Assembly: GCA_005281725.1 (NCBI GenBank)
Contig: SSBO01000012.1
Span: forward strand, 6,017,177 to 6,081,176
Origin: Wuchereria bancrofti
Taxonomy: Eukaryota > Nematoda > Chromadorea > Rhabditida > Onchocercidae
Reading direction: 5' to 3'
DNA length: 64,000 bases
Shown here piece by piece: positions 1 through 12,932 of the stretch; within the stretch, counting starts at the first letter, position 1; every line of letters begins with the position of its first letter. A model generated the notes under the pieces. It had not been told where the DNA came from, searched no databases, and saw nothing but the letters and a program-made list of their open reading frames with translations. Made by a program: the position numbers and the translations under genes.

Positions 1-3000
1 TCAACAAACTTTTGATGAACAAACACTTCTTGCTTTCGTTTGTGCGCACAATGGAAAATAATAAGTATTTTCTGGGCAAAGATCGCGTGTCTGTTGGATC
101 ACTCCTAATGGTTGTGTTGATGGTAATTTTAAATTATTGAAGACAATAGTTCACAGGTTTTGATTAAATATAAATTCACTTTTTCTCTTATAGGAAAAAA
201 TGGAATATTGCACTGAAATTTTAAAGCAGTTATTAAAAGAGCTCATTGATCGGACAATGGAGAAAAGATTACAACCCAAGATTCTTTTTCGTCGTTCAGA
301 AAGTATTGCAGAACGTATGTTAGCTGCATGGTACACCATTCTAATGTACAGATACCTCACGGTAAGCATGTTTAATGGTTCTGTGTGTTTACTGAATTTA
401 AGGAGTGACTAATCCATCCATATTTATTTTACATCCTACTTTTGTATTCTTTATGTTTCAGTTTGCTTGTTCAGAACACTTACAAAACAATAAACTAACC
501 AATTCAATAAAGTAAATGAATAATGATAATATAATCTTTCAGTGCTTATGAGATATTTATGAAAGACTACTTATATATATATATATATAAGTTAAAATAT
601 TGCTCACTTATTACATCGCTTATCAGGCGGTTTAATTTTAATTCGACATTTCTCGTTCATCTCCTGTTATTGATTTATTTGTTCAAATAATTCCAATCAA
701 GCAAACAATAAGCAGGATATTCGCGTAGCAGGCTCTTTATTTTATTTTATTGATGAAGAAGACCGTTAGTAAATCAAGAATAAATTTTAAGAAATGAGAC
801 TTTTTTCAATTCCAATTTCTGTTTTTCGCAGGAATGTGCTGGTAGAAAACTTTATGAGTTGTACTGGGCAATGAAACAACAGATGGAAAAAGGTCCACAA
901 GATGCACTGACCCTCGAAGCGCGATATTCTTTGTCGGAAGAGAAACTTCTGCGAGCATCTTTTGATTTCCGGAAATTGACTGTTTTTATTGCTGCGGACC
1001 ATCACTCTTCCGGTGCAATGGATTGCCCGGTCAGAGTGCTTGACTGTGATTCGATAACACAGGTACGGTTATTTTTGTAAATTGATTCAGCTGGAAGATA
1101 AATTGTGATTGATATTCTGTTTGATACTTTTTTACTTCTTTATCATAATACTTCTGATTAAAATAAACATAATGAAACCTCAATTCTACAGCATTCTACA
1201 ACCTGTATTTGCGAGTTGAGTTTTGTAATTGGTAGATAATTCTGATTTCCTAATTCTTGTACCGTCTTAGTCTGTAATTTTTCACTATTTTTGTAGTACT
1301 CAAGACCTAGCTTAGCTTGTTTCTATAAAAGAAGAATTTTTCAGGTGAAGGAAAAATGTCTGGACGCTAAGTATCGTACAACGGCGTTTTCTGATCGTCC
1401 TTTGGTGAATGATCTTGATTTGGAATTGCGATCTGCATCTCCAAGAATAATTCTTCAAGACATTGACAGTACTTCAAAAGTTGAACCCGGTGGTTGGAAA
1501 AAGATTAATACTCTTGCTCATTATAAAGTATTTTTTTTTAGTTTTTTTTGTTTTTTCAGAATTACAGAAGTTTTCTTCGAGCAATTCAAATCTTCGTCTT
1601 CTGCAACTTTTCAATGGAACTGTTCAAAGATATCCTCGGCAAATTTAAACTCATTGGTTATCTTAGCCTTGGGTTAAGCAGAGAGATGAAGTGTCACATT
1701 TTGGGAGTATGACCAAGATTAGAGATTAGAGGCTAGAGCAGGGCTGATATAAGATTTTCTTCAGGTTTCTGAGAATGCTACGTTAGCACTACTTCCACGC
1801 CAAGCATCTCTGTACAATCTTTCAATTTTGAGTGAACGTTCAACATTTTCGTTACCGAAGCAAAGTCCTACACTTACAAGACCGTTTGGAACAAACTCAA
1901 GCTCTCAGTGCAAAGGTTTGCTGTCAAGTTAGTGTTCATCTTATTTTTAAGAAGGGGCGAAACTCATTTTTGAATTGGTTAAATAATCGTAACTATTTCG
2001 TTCAGTTTTCTCATGCTTCATGATAACCTATTGTCACTGCCATTCTATTATTTGTAAAAAAATGCAACTTGCACAATTGTTATAGATGTGGATTCCAATT
2101 ACAAGTTATATCATCTTGTGCGCCCTTCCGAGCATGGCTCATCTGATCAACAAGATAAAATGGTCACTGAAATATATCTAACTAGGTAAATTTTAAGCTT
2201 TTATCCTTTATTTTTATTAGGATTTGTCCACAGTTTAACGAAATGTGCTGACAAAGATATAGTTTATTTGATTCGTTGTGCTGCTATTTATACCTATATA
2301 TAACTTATTTTAGACTCCTCACAATGAAGGGTACACTTCAGAAATTTATCCAAAATTTGTTGGAAGTTATATTTTCTACTGCGGTTCCGAACTCCGCTAT
2401 TCCTTGCGTGAAATATATGTTTGATTTCATGGATGATCAGGTGAATGAAACTTTTTGATTAATTAGCAGACTGATTTTTTGATACTTCCATGTTACAGTT
2501 TCCTTTCAGGCTAAAGAGCATGGTATTGAAGAGAATGAAGTTGTTCATGCTTGGAAAAGCAATTCCCTGCCATTGAGGTTTTGGGTCAATTTGATAAAGA
2601 ATCCACACTTTGTATTTGATATTCAGAAACCTACAAAGGTATATATGCAGTTTTGTTCATCATATCAAGTTACTTTTCATATGATCTACTTTCAGTTTTT
2701 TTGTTGAATTATAGGTTTAGTTTTATGTTGGCACATGAAACGGGAACAGTCTACTTAATAAACCTACTTATAAACTATTATATGGTTAGATTGTGCTCTG
2801 AATTCGTTGCAACAGCGGAGTGACATTTATGGCTATCTTTTCCAGCTTGAAGGTTGTTTATCGGTTGTGGCTCAAACTCTTATGGACGCATGTTCGACAC
2901 AAGAACATCAGTTAACAAAGGATTCACCTAGCAGCAAATTATTATTTGCAAAAGATATATATCAATACCGTGACTGGGTTGATAGGTGAATTATTTTTTA

Positions 3001-3596
3001 GTGCATTGCAATTGTCGAACTTTGACGAAACAGCTTTGTCAGACAATACTATAAAAAATTTTCTTACAGATACTATGCAGAAATAAGGCAAATGCCTCCA
3101 ATAACGGATCAGGACATGAATGCGCTGCTTGCTGAAGAGTCACGTTCTCACTCACGTGACCGGTTTCATGTTTTTAGTGCACTAAATGAGCTTTACAAGT
3201 AAGTTTTTCACGTGGTTTTGTCTGAATTTTTGCATAATCCCCTACCAATTACGTTCTTGTTTTATTAATTTCCTTCAAAATTCATTTCTTTTGGAAAGTG
3301 AACTCTTTGCATTTGTTTTATAAGGAATCTTGTAAAATGTTGGGCTTGTACTGACTGCTATTAACTCAGTGATTGAAAATTTCTTTGTTAGGTATCTGGA
3401 ACAATACAAAGAATCTTTGCGTGAGGAATTGGATATGAATCAATTTGCAATCAGTCAGAAACTTCCACAAAAATTTCAAGATATGTTGAATACAATGGAG
3501 TGTATAGGTGAACACTACAGTAATGGTGGCAGTGGGACCATAGGGAATTTCGGACATCGTGTTTGTCGAGGAAGACCACGTGAAGATAGGGTATAA
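1..3596 (+). CDS. plx: Plexin, C-terminal cytoplasmic part (5'-truncated by window)
   Basis: Semaphorin receptor; this part is the intracellular GAP domain that acts on Rap/Ras GTPases at the plasma membrane. In-frame exons: <1-122, 194-361, 832-1062, 1345-1527, 1765-1915, 2086-2185, 2314-2440, 2510-2638, 2846-2985, 3070-3198, 3392-3596 (TAA). Family landmarks are visible: [13 protein letters not shown] (first arginine-finger region), [49 protein letters not shown] of the RhoGTPase-binding insert, [47 protein letters not shown] (second arginine finger) and [15 protein letters not shown]. The tail after the conserved domain is short and Gly/Arg-rich. The receptor ectodomain and membrane segment lie to the left of the window. 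Whether this is the PLX-1 or PLX-2 paralogue cannot be told from this part. The plexin assignment itself is very secure. Confidence 0.95.
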
Positions 3597-3679
3597 CCCA
3601 TCAAGAGCTCTGCTTATAAAAACGTTTTTCTAGGTTTGTAGTATACTCGAATTTCATTATGGACCCCATAAAGTTGATG

Positions 3680-3685
3680 AATAAA
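3680..3685 (+). promoter_or_regulatory. Poly(A) signal AATAAA of the plexin gene
   Basis: A canonical AATAAA lies about 84 bases after the plexin stop codon. Assignment rests on position only. Confidence 0.45.
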
Positions 3686-3699
3686 ATATTAGAATGAGT

Positions 3700-6400
3700 T
3701 TGTTGAGGGAGCTAGGAGAAAGGGAGGTGGGAAATTTTGAGTTAATGATGACTTGACAGCCTTAGGAAAAGATTGGAAGTGTTTCGTTCCATAAAAATTC
3801 ATCTACCTCAAAAAACCTTATAATACATCATATGCTTGAAAATCACTGAAGTTGCTTTTGCCTTAAAAATATGAATTCAAATATTGGAAATGTGGTTTAT
3901 TGTCATACTTTTCAGTTTATTGTTTTGCATAACGGTTTACTGTAATGTGACCGATACAGAAACCCATTTTAATTCTTCCAACATTTCATCGTGCGGGTAT
4001 TATTCGGTGTTCACCACAGCGCTCCTCATTTCATGGCATGAGAGTTCAGCTATGTCATCACTGTAGTGAATACAATTTTTTTTTTCAATGTTATATATGA
4101 TGCTTTCATATATCAATACAATCACAAACGGATAATTTTTGGATCGGAAAACAGTTCCTCTGTCGTTACACTTTTATCTGTCTAGAAAATTTACAAAGTT
4201 TGGTGCTTTAACTGTACCGATTGCTTATAGGCCGTGTTTTTGTAATCATTCTGTTGTATGCATCATATATATGTTTGTTTTGTTATTTTCTTGTTTTAAA
4301 TGCTGTGGGTACATCGGCAGGTGACATTAGTTGAACTATTTTATGCTTTAGCAATATATGTTCCTGGTGACTCATGTACTATCATTGCAGATGCAATTGT
4401 TTATTAAGATGCGATGTATAGAAGTAACTGTTTGGGTCACATTTGAATCTTTCGGGAAGTTGCCTTGCACTGGCTTTACTTGGTTGGCACAATAGGTACT
4501 GCATGTTCTACATTCAGTGTTCTATGATTGCAGCTTACCATGAGTGACATTAAGTAATTTACATGGTTAAATTTACCTCTACTTAATTTTAAAATGGAAC
4601 TTTCGCAACAGTAATTGGATGCAATACATGCTGCTTTGCCTGTATGCATCTGTTGCAATTGCAGTTTGTTAGTTCTCCACATGGATCTGCAAAAAGCAGT
4701 GTTTTGTCATCATATAATGCACAAATTTGTGGATTTGAAAGGAAGTTTAGAAATTGAAGGTCTCAATGGGTAACTTGATATCGCGTAGCAATAACTACGT
4801 TGTAATCTGTTTGATAGATCTGGTTCTATCACAGAGATGTAGATCTATAGTCGGTTCTTCTGTAACGTGGATCGTTCAAACAGATATCGTTACATTGATC
4901 TCAGGTGTTACATTATGTTTATCACATTCACTGGAATAGTGAATGCAAATTGAGTTACAGGTACTCAGATTGTTCTGGGAATAAGTGGAAGTTGTGGTGA
5001 CTCCGAAGTATTGCTATAGGTCACTTGGTAGGAGTGCAATCTTATGACGCTTATCTCAAAGCGGCAGTTATGACAGTTCCAGAAATTGAGTGGGTATGCG
5101 TTGAGTTTTAATTTCGCAGTACCTGTTGAAACGTACTGAGTCGTCACTGTTAAGGACATGAGAATGGAGTTAAGTGCGAAATAATGATTCAACAAAAAAA
5201 GGAAGAGGAGGGTGGAAGAACAAAACGCCGGGAGTATTCTGTGTCATATCAGTATGTACGTCTGGTATCATACAGCAGTGGTCCTGAGCGAAATCTGTAA
5301 ATTTGCGTTCTATATAACAACCTGTCTGACAAAATTCAAATGTCAATGCGATGAGGTTGTGGTGCAATATTTTGGCTAATAATTTCTGTAAAACAATAAC
5401 ATGAAGGACTTGTAACTTACATAAACTTTCAAATCATAAATTAATGGAAGCACTGACTGTACATAATTTAAACTAATTTATTCGGAAATATCTGGGCCGT
5501 ACTCAAACTTTCGTGATCTTTATTATTTTAATGTAGGAAGTGGAAGTGTTATGAAAACTCGACATTCCTTCTCTAAAATTAAGGTACCCGACAATCATTG
5601 CTGGATCATAATTCGATATCAGATGGCGAAAATATCTGTCAGATAAGTTTTATATTATATGCAGACCTTAATAACACTGTAAAACCAAGTGATTTTGAAT
5701 GCCGTAATGTTAGCTTATTATTTCTTGTGTAGTATATAATGCCAAGGAAACCATGGGAACAGTGTTTCGTTTGAAGAAAGATGGCATATTGGATCGCTGC
5801 TAAGTTAAGACAGTCAATGAGCATAAAAATGAGTAGTAGCTCAAAATAATTCAGATTGTTAAGGTTATGAACAATGTTTAATTTCTATTCCTATTCCTAT
5901 TAGAACTTTTTTCCTATTAGAACAATTAAAATAGCAGTTAATCAGCAGCATACAACATAAATAAAGCTACAAGTTGAAGAACTGATTTTAGACTAATAAT
6001 TTTACTTCTAACTTCAATTATGGACATTTCATTTGAATCTCATGGAGCTCACCGGGACATGACAACGTTAGCTGAATTTCAGACTTGCAACAGACGAAGA
6101 AATCCGAATTGAATTGAACTGCCTACAAAAATTTACATTTTGTGAATGAACCAATAAATGTAAATTATCGTCAACTCCTTTTGAACAATACAGTGGTATT
6201 TTAAATTTGAAGTTGAGGAGCGACGGTTGTTTTACTTATTGAGCTTTGAGAACAGTCGTTTCCGATAGTTTTAAAGGTTTTTTTCTTGGTATTGAATTTA
6301 TGAATTTACGATTCTCCAAAAGCATTACTTTTCAAAATCCAATGTTTTCTATGCAAATTAGTCAGAGTATGTTAAATTTTAGGAAAAAAAAACCAACATG
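3700..6400. other. Intergenic stretch, no supported gene
   Basis: Only short open frames occur here (60-76 codons, both strands), without paired splice sites or recognisable motifs. Base composition at about 4300-5400 is a little more balanced than in the flanks and could be an old, unrecognisable repeat. A short direct repeat of CCTATTAGAAC lies near 5896-5925. Confidence 0.4.
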
Positions 6401-6426
6401 CGTTTATTCTTTGTAGTGAAAGCGAT

Positions 6427-7998
6427 GCAAATGATCAATTCTTTTCTAATTATTTCCCTTCTCGGAACATATCGTCTGTGCGGTAAAACTTCTTTAGATC
6501 GGGTATCGCATATCGCATACTTTTTCTTGTTGAAAAATGTGTTCAAGTAAAATCAAGTAAAATAATTTTACAATGTTGGAGAGATATTTCATTTACTTCA
6601 AAAAAAGGTCCGGAAAATTAAGATTATCGTAATGATGATTACTGGTCGGGACATAAGCTATTATGATGAAAAAACAGTTGATGGTTGTTGTATGAGATGA
6701 AATGTTTAATAAACGCTGTGAAATGTTTAATAAATATACCTTCCTGTTTTAAAATTTATGTTGTGAGGTAACAAATTATTTTGGTCAAGATGTTAAATCA
6801 CACGATTTTATTGAAGGTTTTTGAATTCACTATGAACGCCAATTAATGCTAGCTATTCCGTTATCCTGAGTGATCTGTATCATTCCTATTTCGATTGCAT
6901 TATTTATAGTCATTTATTCGAGACAGCTTTTACGGGTTTTCTAAATACTACCAAAACTTGTAACAATTCCCAAATTCAGAAACACAAGAACTTCAATCTA
7001 TAATTTCAATTTTCGCTTTAGTATAGATTATCTATGATTTCTGTTCTTATCTATAATTTCTATATATAATTTCTATAATTTTTGTTGTTGTGATCTAGGT
7101 TTCTTGATAAATTTGTCATATAGTTTATCATGAAGCATTGGAAAAATTTTTTCTCAGTTTATGTCGCAACAAAAATTTAAAACTAATGTTGAAGCACATA
7201 GCCAAAACGTGAAAAATGTTGTAAGTATTGGTTATGTTTGAAAGGTCTGAAAGTTTGCTTCGGTTTTTCTTAAAAATTTGTTATATGGAAAAAATTTGGT
7301 TTCGTATAAAAAAAGAAGTAGACTATTACTAATGATTTGGGTGTAATAAAAATAATAAATGATTTAGATGCTATCCCGTTCGAATAGCTCTTGTGTGCAA
7401 TTTGTTCAAAATTTGTTCCTTAAAAACAGATTATCTTCAAATGAGAGGAATTATTATGGCCGTCGACATCGCAATAAAACAGTGGTCTCATATGAATATC
7501 TGGAAAAGAGTCAGTTGTCCCTCTTTTCCATATCTGAAACCCCGTTCACATTTGTTAATATCAAATTGTTAATCTTTATCTTGCAATAGTGCATAAGTTT
7601 TTTGTAAATTATTGGTGCCGCTATAGGGCGATCATCGCAGGTGAAGTGATAACCGTTTATTTCATCGTTTACCCATACAAATAATGAAATTTCTGATACA
7701 CTTTCGTTATCTCAGTTTACCTGTAAAGAGCACCTTCAAAAATTAAATTTTTGGTGTTTTACTAGAAACGGCAGAAGTATCGAATAACAGAACAAATAAT
7801 AATGCTAGTGGTGAACACGAAGAAATGGCTGCCTTCAATGAAATTTTTGAAAGCTATAGCTGCATCACAGTAAGTTGGTACTTCCTTTTTCCAATTCCAG
7901 AAAAAGATTAGGAATATTTCTAAAATTACGGCTTTTGCTTATTTATTTCTGGTTAGTTTAATGTTTACCTTTAGATGACTTTGAAGCAACACTAATAA
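6427..7998 (+). CDS. Possible small secreted-peptide gene (unrecognised)
   Basis: A short frame near 6427-6484 reads MQMINSFLIISLLGTYRLC, which looks like a signal peptide, and ends at a GT donor in phase 1. An exon near 7770-7869 begins after TTTTACTAG in the matching phase. It reads ETAEVSNNRTNNN... and ...FNEIFESYSCIT, with two potential N-glycosylation sites, and ends at a strong GTAAGT donor. A short terminal exon after CTTTAG at about 7974 would close the frame in either of two ways. The mature product would be only about 40 residues. I do not recognise a family. Support is phase agreement plus the signal-like N-terminus, so a chance match is quite possible. Confidence 0.25.
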
Positions 7999-8408
7999 AG
8001 TAGTGATATTGATAAAAATGAAATACTTCAGTAATGTTTGATTCCGAAGTGAGAAACAGAAAGTACTTTTGAAACCTAAAGCGACGTATCTCAGATTGAC
8101 TTGAAAGATTCAAGCTGTTTTCTATGGCGGAATTCAGGCCACAAATTACCATGCCAGGCTGTATCTGGAATGACTTTTCCAGTCTCTATTGTCGCATTCG
8201 ATCTCATATATCTAATTTGTACAATAATATCAGTCACTCGGAGCGTTCTTCCCTCATCTAAAGTATCTCCTTCCTTTTTATGAAATTATAGCTCCAAAAT
8301 CAAATTATTTATAGTTTTACAGTCAAATTAGTTCTTTTGAAGATCGAATGAAACCGTTTCAAATCAAAAGAGAGAAAAAACATACAAATTAAAACTTTTT
8401 GTTGACGC

Positions 8409-8859
8409 AGAAAATAAATTTTGTCCGATGCGCTATTCATATCATATTGTGGTGCACTGCGAGTACTTCAACGATGTATTTACTTAACACCTGGGAGCAC
8501 GCCTGGAAATACACAGATTTCAAAGCTAAAATTCCAAAGCAGTTCTATATAGCTACGGTAAAATTATTACCATTATTGAGGATGGATATGCTTGTGGGAC
8601 CTAGATAAGAATGCCTTTTTCAGTTGTTCATCCTATCTCGTAATTTATCTTATTATTATTATTATTTATTATTATTTTATTATATTAATTAACATCTTAT
8701 TACAAAGAGTTTCTGCCCTTAAACATGTAAGCAAACTTTAACTATTGACATGACTCAGATATTTTCTGTGACGAATGTTATTGTCTATTGCGTTGAGATA
8801 TTCTACAGCAAGTGGTTGTATATGCGCATTCAGCTGTTCATTAAACCAGGTAAACAATA
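8409..8859 (+). CDS. Possible small membrane protein (unrecognised)
   Basis: Two exon-like segments agree in phase. 8411-8560 follows GACGCAG, reads ...TMYLLNTWEHAWKYTDFKAK... and ends at ACG|GTAAAA. About 8758-8848 follows GACTCAG, reads IFSVTNVIVYCVEIFYSKWL... and ends KP|GTAAAC, or reads on to a stop near 8859. The second segment is hydrophobic enough for one membrane span. No start codon exon was fixed and no family recognised; the acceptors are not ideal. Confidence 0.22.
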
Positions 8860-8897
8860 ATTTTTGTTTGATCATACAAATCACTTTTGCTTTGCGA

Positions 8898-9114
8898 TGA
8901 TGGAAGGAAAGCTATTGTTTAAAGAGATGGAGCAACTGTGCGAAAGACTTCGAGCTGGTGAGGAAATGGACACTGGAGCAGCAGTAGCACTAGCAAACAT
9001 CTTTTGAAGGATCTGAAACCTGAAGAACATTTTCTGGTTCCAATTAGTAAACACGTTTACTTGTTTCTGTCACAATTCAACTTTAATCTCCATACTATAC
9101 TGAATTTTTATTAA
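8898..9114 (+). pseudogene. Frameshifted open frame, possible pseudogene or assembly indel
   Basis: From about 8898 a frame reads MMEGKLLFKEMEQLCERLRA and GEEMDTGAAVALAN, then meets TGA. Exactly there the neighbouring frame continues as LLKDLKPEEHFLVPISKH. The two halves look like one helical protein broken by a single-base shift near 9000. I do not recognise the family. Alternatives are a sequencing indel, or a chance pair of frames. Confidence 0.25.
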
Positions 9115-9119
9115 GTTCT

Positions 9120-10360
9120 CTCAATGTCAATGAAAACAGAGAACTGTGACGAAAGAAACATGAATGAAGTGACATGCATCTAATTGGTTGCAACATCTGC
9201 AGCTAAAACATAAATATGTCAAGTCATAATCCTTCTAACTAGATCTTTGCTAGTGAAAGTAAAAAATAAAGTAGGTTTAAGTGCGCAAACTCATGCATGA
9301 ATAGACATGCAAACTTCTGATATTTCCCACTTCCCTAAAGAAATGGGAAGAAAAGCGTCACAAACTACAATAATTGTTACATAAGTTGTGCTGTCCAGAA
9401 TGAAAAACTGAAAAAAGATAAACAAATGAGAAGTACTAATCTTCTATATTAACAGCGTACTGAGTTCGTAACAGCTATAAATAACCCGCAATTCTCGATG
9501 GAAGAAACTTTCTCGATGACAGCAAGATGAGCAGCTCAGTTTATGGGCAAGAATAAGTGTTAGTAAAGGCAAAGTAGAAATCCTTCAGTCTGCAGCTGGG
9601 TATTAACCGAACAGCGTAACCCACTAAGTGAATCAGTTTGGGGAAGTAGAAGGGCGGCTAAATCACAGTTAATCTGTAGCAGAGCAGTTGTTTGCAGCGT
9701 GCATTTCAATCTCTTCCGACCGCTCTTTCTCTTCCCATCCATTTCTTTTTCTCATTTTAATTTCTCCCTTTGCCCTTTACTGAGCTGCTTGATTTCACCT
9801 CATTCAACACTTCAACTTTCATTGCATTCCACTCATTAACTTCTTGCTTACTTCACTCTTCCGTTACTCTTGCAATATCTGCTTGTCCATCTCATCACTT
9901 GGTTCCGACCACTCCAGTCAGTGATTGAACAATTAATTTTTTTGGAACTGTATAACTGAGAATTAATCGAGCAGAGATTTTAAATTTATGCATTGAGAAT
10001 TCCAGTGGAAGCTCGAAGTTTTGTTTTTGAAGGCATCTCTTCAGACCAGAAACTTGAGTTTTACTTTTCGTATTTTAAAAGTGTTGAAGTTGCTTTGCAG
10101 AACTTTTGATGGCACTGAACGGATTTTACTTCTCAAATGAAGAGCAATAACAATATATCACTTAGCAATTTTACGTACTTCACCTTATCAAGAAAAATTT
10201 ATTTTCTTTAGAAATCGGGCCTGTTAGAGTGCCACATGTCAGTCTGCAGAGGAGTTCAGGAAACCATATTGCGCTCAGTTTTTCCTTCATTTATCGGTTT
10301 TCTTTTTGTTTCCAAATTTTGTAAAAAGTGTAATGATTCGTATGAGTTATGTTTACGAAA
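9120..10360. other. Intergenic stretch before the LRRC20-like gene
   Basis: No coding support was seen. A pyrimidine-rich tract lies at about 9700-9900. The 61-75 codon frames on both strands at 10236-10545 overlap the real first exon of the next gene and are shadows. Confidence 0.35.
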
Positions 10361-10365
10361 CTTCA

Positions 10366-10371
10366 GGGAAG
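10366..10371 (+). promoter_or_regulatory. Probable spliced-leader trans-splice acceptor for the LRRC20-like gene
   Basis: CTTCAG ends at 10366, five bases before the ATG at 10372, with no good upstream coding exon to pair with. This is the usual outron arrangement in nematodes. It is inferred from the motif and spacing only. Confidence 0.45.
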
Positions 10372-11359
10372 ATGGCTCTTGCTGCAGGAAAAGCTGTAAC
10401 ACGTGTAATGCACAGATGTGAAGCGGCGAAAGCGTCCGGCTACCTTGGTGAGCACAACAAGGACAAGGGATAAGGGACACTCCTTAAAACAATCTTTTTT
10501 CCTTAAATAGAGCTGATATGAATTTCTAGGATCAGGTAAGGGCACAAAATTTGTCTCATTTGAATGGTAATTTCTTTAAAGCGCAATTAAGGACATATTT
10601 TCAGATCTCTCAGATTGTGGCGTAATGTATATCGCTGATGCAATATACCTTGTGCTGAAAGGTTATGAAATTAATAAATGCAATCTGAGAAACAACTCTC
10701 TCACCAAATTTCCTAAGAAAATGGTTGAACGATTTAGCAATATGACTAGTAAGCTCCTAATCTTGATTAATTCCTCAATTCTCTTATAGCTATTCGTTAG
10801 TTAAAAATAAAATGAAAGATTATTTGCAAATTAAACCTAGTTTTTTTGATGTTACCCACGTCACACTCTCTGTCGGCTTATTGATGAAATTAGCCTGACT
10901 GACAGTAACGAATAAAAAGTTGTAGTGTTCAATGTGGAGGGTAATGCGATCGAGGAATTCCCTGTAGAAGTTGGTGAATGGACTGAAATGCAGGGGATGA
11001 ATTTGTCGAATAATAAATTAACAACATTTCCTGTTGGTATTTTCAACATGAAACAGCTTACATACCTTGATCTTAGCGGCAACAACATCACCGGTAACTT
11101 TCTTTACATTTTTATTCGTTGTACTCAAGTGTTAACACCAGTTAACATCACGTTCCATATCCAAATGTCAGAGGACTAATGATGCCTTTAACGTATAACA
11201 TTACTTTTATTTTTAGAAATAGATGTTGACCGCCTGTACACATCTTTACCAAATTTAACACAACTATTGCTAACTGGCAATCCTGTGGCAGAAACGATGA
11301 AAACTGAACTGGAAAATCACAAAAAGAAACCGAAAACATTGAAATTATTACTTGTTTGA
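10372..11359 (+). CDS. lrrc20: LRRC20-like leucine-rich repeat protein
   Basis: Small cytosolic LRR protein of unknown biochemical role; repeats of this type normally bind protein partners. Exons: 10372-10447, 10605-10748, about 10926-11093 (acceptor either AAAAAG at 10919 or TTGTAG at 10925, both in frame), 11217-11359 (TGA). Repeat cores are visible: CNLRNNSLTKFPKKM, FNVEGNAIEEFPVEV, MNLSNNKLTTFPVGI, YLDLSGNNITEIDVD and LPNLTQLLLTGNP. The order and the N-terminal AVTRVMHRCEAAKASGYLDL match LRRC20. The total is about 175 residues, close to the family size. Alternatives are other short-LRR proteins, but the N-terminal segment argues for LRRC20. Confidence 0.8.
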
Positions 11360-11511
11360 TATAAACTAAGATGATCTCTTACACTCTTTGCATAGGGCTG
11401 TTATTTTTCACATGTAGTGCTATACTGATTTTTTCGCGTTAATCGAAATTTTCGATCGATTGGTTGAAATATGAGTTCTCCAGTATTGTACAGCAGCTTT
11501 CAGCGATTTCA

Positions 11512-11517
11512 AATAAA
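11512..11517 (+). promoter_or_regulatory. Poly(A) signal AATAAA of the LRRC20-like gene
   Basis: A canonical hexamer about 150 bases after the stop codon. Confidence 0.5.
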
Positions 11518-11519
11518 AT

Positions 11520-12410
11520 CATTTGCGTCATTTAAAAAAAATATGTTATTTTTTGGCTTAGAAACTATTTCGTTTTCTGACTTTTGTAAAAGTAAAACTA
11601 GGCGAAAAATCCATTATATGAAACTTTCGTGGAATTTTTTTTAGAAACTATTTAATTTGAAAAAAGAGCAAAATAATCAATTTATCTTCAATAATTCGAA
11701 CATTGAAGTCCAAACGCTTGACAGTTCGATTGCTCACGTAAGTGTCTAGATTTCCATAAATACTAGTGATGCATGCATTAGCAGTGTGCTAACATCTATG
11801 TTAACACAAGGAAGACGAAGAAATGTGGAAAAATATATTTTCAAATAGTCGAAAACTTATGGAAAAACTCTCTACGAGTCAAAAAAGAGAGCCAACCACA
11901 AGGCATTTCACTCATTCGTGACAATATAAGACAAAAGAAAAGTGGAGAAGAAAGCGACTGTTATAAGTAAAATTGAAACAGATATCGGTTCGACAAAGTG
12001 GTATCCTTTGTTCCATTTACAGTAAGTGATGAGCAAATGACTCTGTGCTAAACCTTATTCAAGAAGAACTGTCCTAAGAAAAAGAAGTATTGAGAAATGA
12101 TTGTAGAAATAAGATAGAAATAGAAGAAATATTACACTTACATGAATAGTTTCATTATGTTCAATGTCAAAAGTAACAGAAATTTAAGGTTCGAGTAATA
12201 GTGGTATAACAAAAGCGACGAGACACTGTCGAATACACAATAAACTCGTTTATTGAATGCATAACTTGAAGTTTTGAGTTTCATTTATATTGCAAAAGCA
12301 AAGGTTTTTCATTTAAGTTACTTGCATATTATTTATCAGTTTGTTCGAATGGTTGATGATTCATATTGTTAACTAAACATTCATGAGAAGCATAAGCAAA
12401 GTAATCCCTG
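11520..12410. other. Intergenic stretch, nothing supported
   Basis: AT-rich sequence without frames over 60 codons. AATAAA hexamers face both ways at about 12239 (+) and 12249 (-). The latter is well placed as a poly(A) signal for the minus-strand candidate that ends at 12415. Confidence 0.3.
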
Positions 12411-12414
12411 TAGG

Positions 12415-12830
12415 CTAATGAGATAGAATAGCGAGGAATTTTATGTTAATCCATTGATTCTTTTTTTCTGCTGTAACATTTATGAGTTTAGAAAGGCTTT
12501 CCAGACTTGATACCTCACCTAAAAACCACTTCATGAAATCAACAGGTTGAAAGCATTGATCTTTTCTTTCAATAACAAAGTGCTTTCGTCCGTGTTTGTT
12601 TCTATAAAGTTCACACTAAAATAATCGTATGACCTCTTCAGATCAATTAAATGCAGAAATGACTTACTGAATGCGTAATGCTTCAATTTAAAACGCATAC
12701 ACGAATTGTTTATGTTCCTCTTGCCATTAAGCGCAGCACTCAAAATCAATATGCAAATTAGAAAAACTATATTTTTGGAACAAAATTCATTTAAAATGTG
12801 AAAGTGACCATAAATTAAGATAATTTCTAA
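12415..12830 (-). CDS. Possible small secreted protein on the minus strand (unrecognised)
   Basis: On the minus strand the segment above 12668 reads SKNIVFLICILILSAALNG followed by KRNINNSCMRFKLKHYAF, a signal-peptide-like start. It ends at a consensus A|GTAAGT donor. Exon 12518-12415 begins after GTTTTTAG in the matching phase and ends ...KFLAILSH and stop (TAG). A nearer acceptor (ATTATTTTAG, exon from 12615) would give a 52-base intron but a different phase. In the hydrophobic frame no ATG is present; the ATG just upstream is one base out of frame, so either an upstream exon or an indel is needed. No family recognised. Confidence 0.3.
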
Positions 12831-12932
12831 AATAAAGCATACATTTGATCAGCATTGGTTGTGCGTGGGTGACTTCATCACTTCATTTCGAAGTCATTTT
12901 CTTTTTTCTGTTAGCTTACAACGGCTTTCGAA

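Noticed and set aside
10236..10545. Three overlapping open frames on both strands
   Set aside because: They overlap the true LRRC20-like first exon in other frames.
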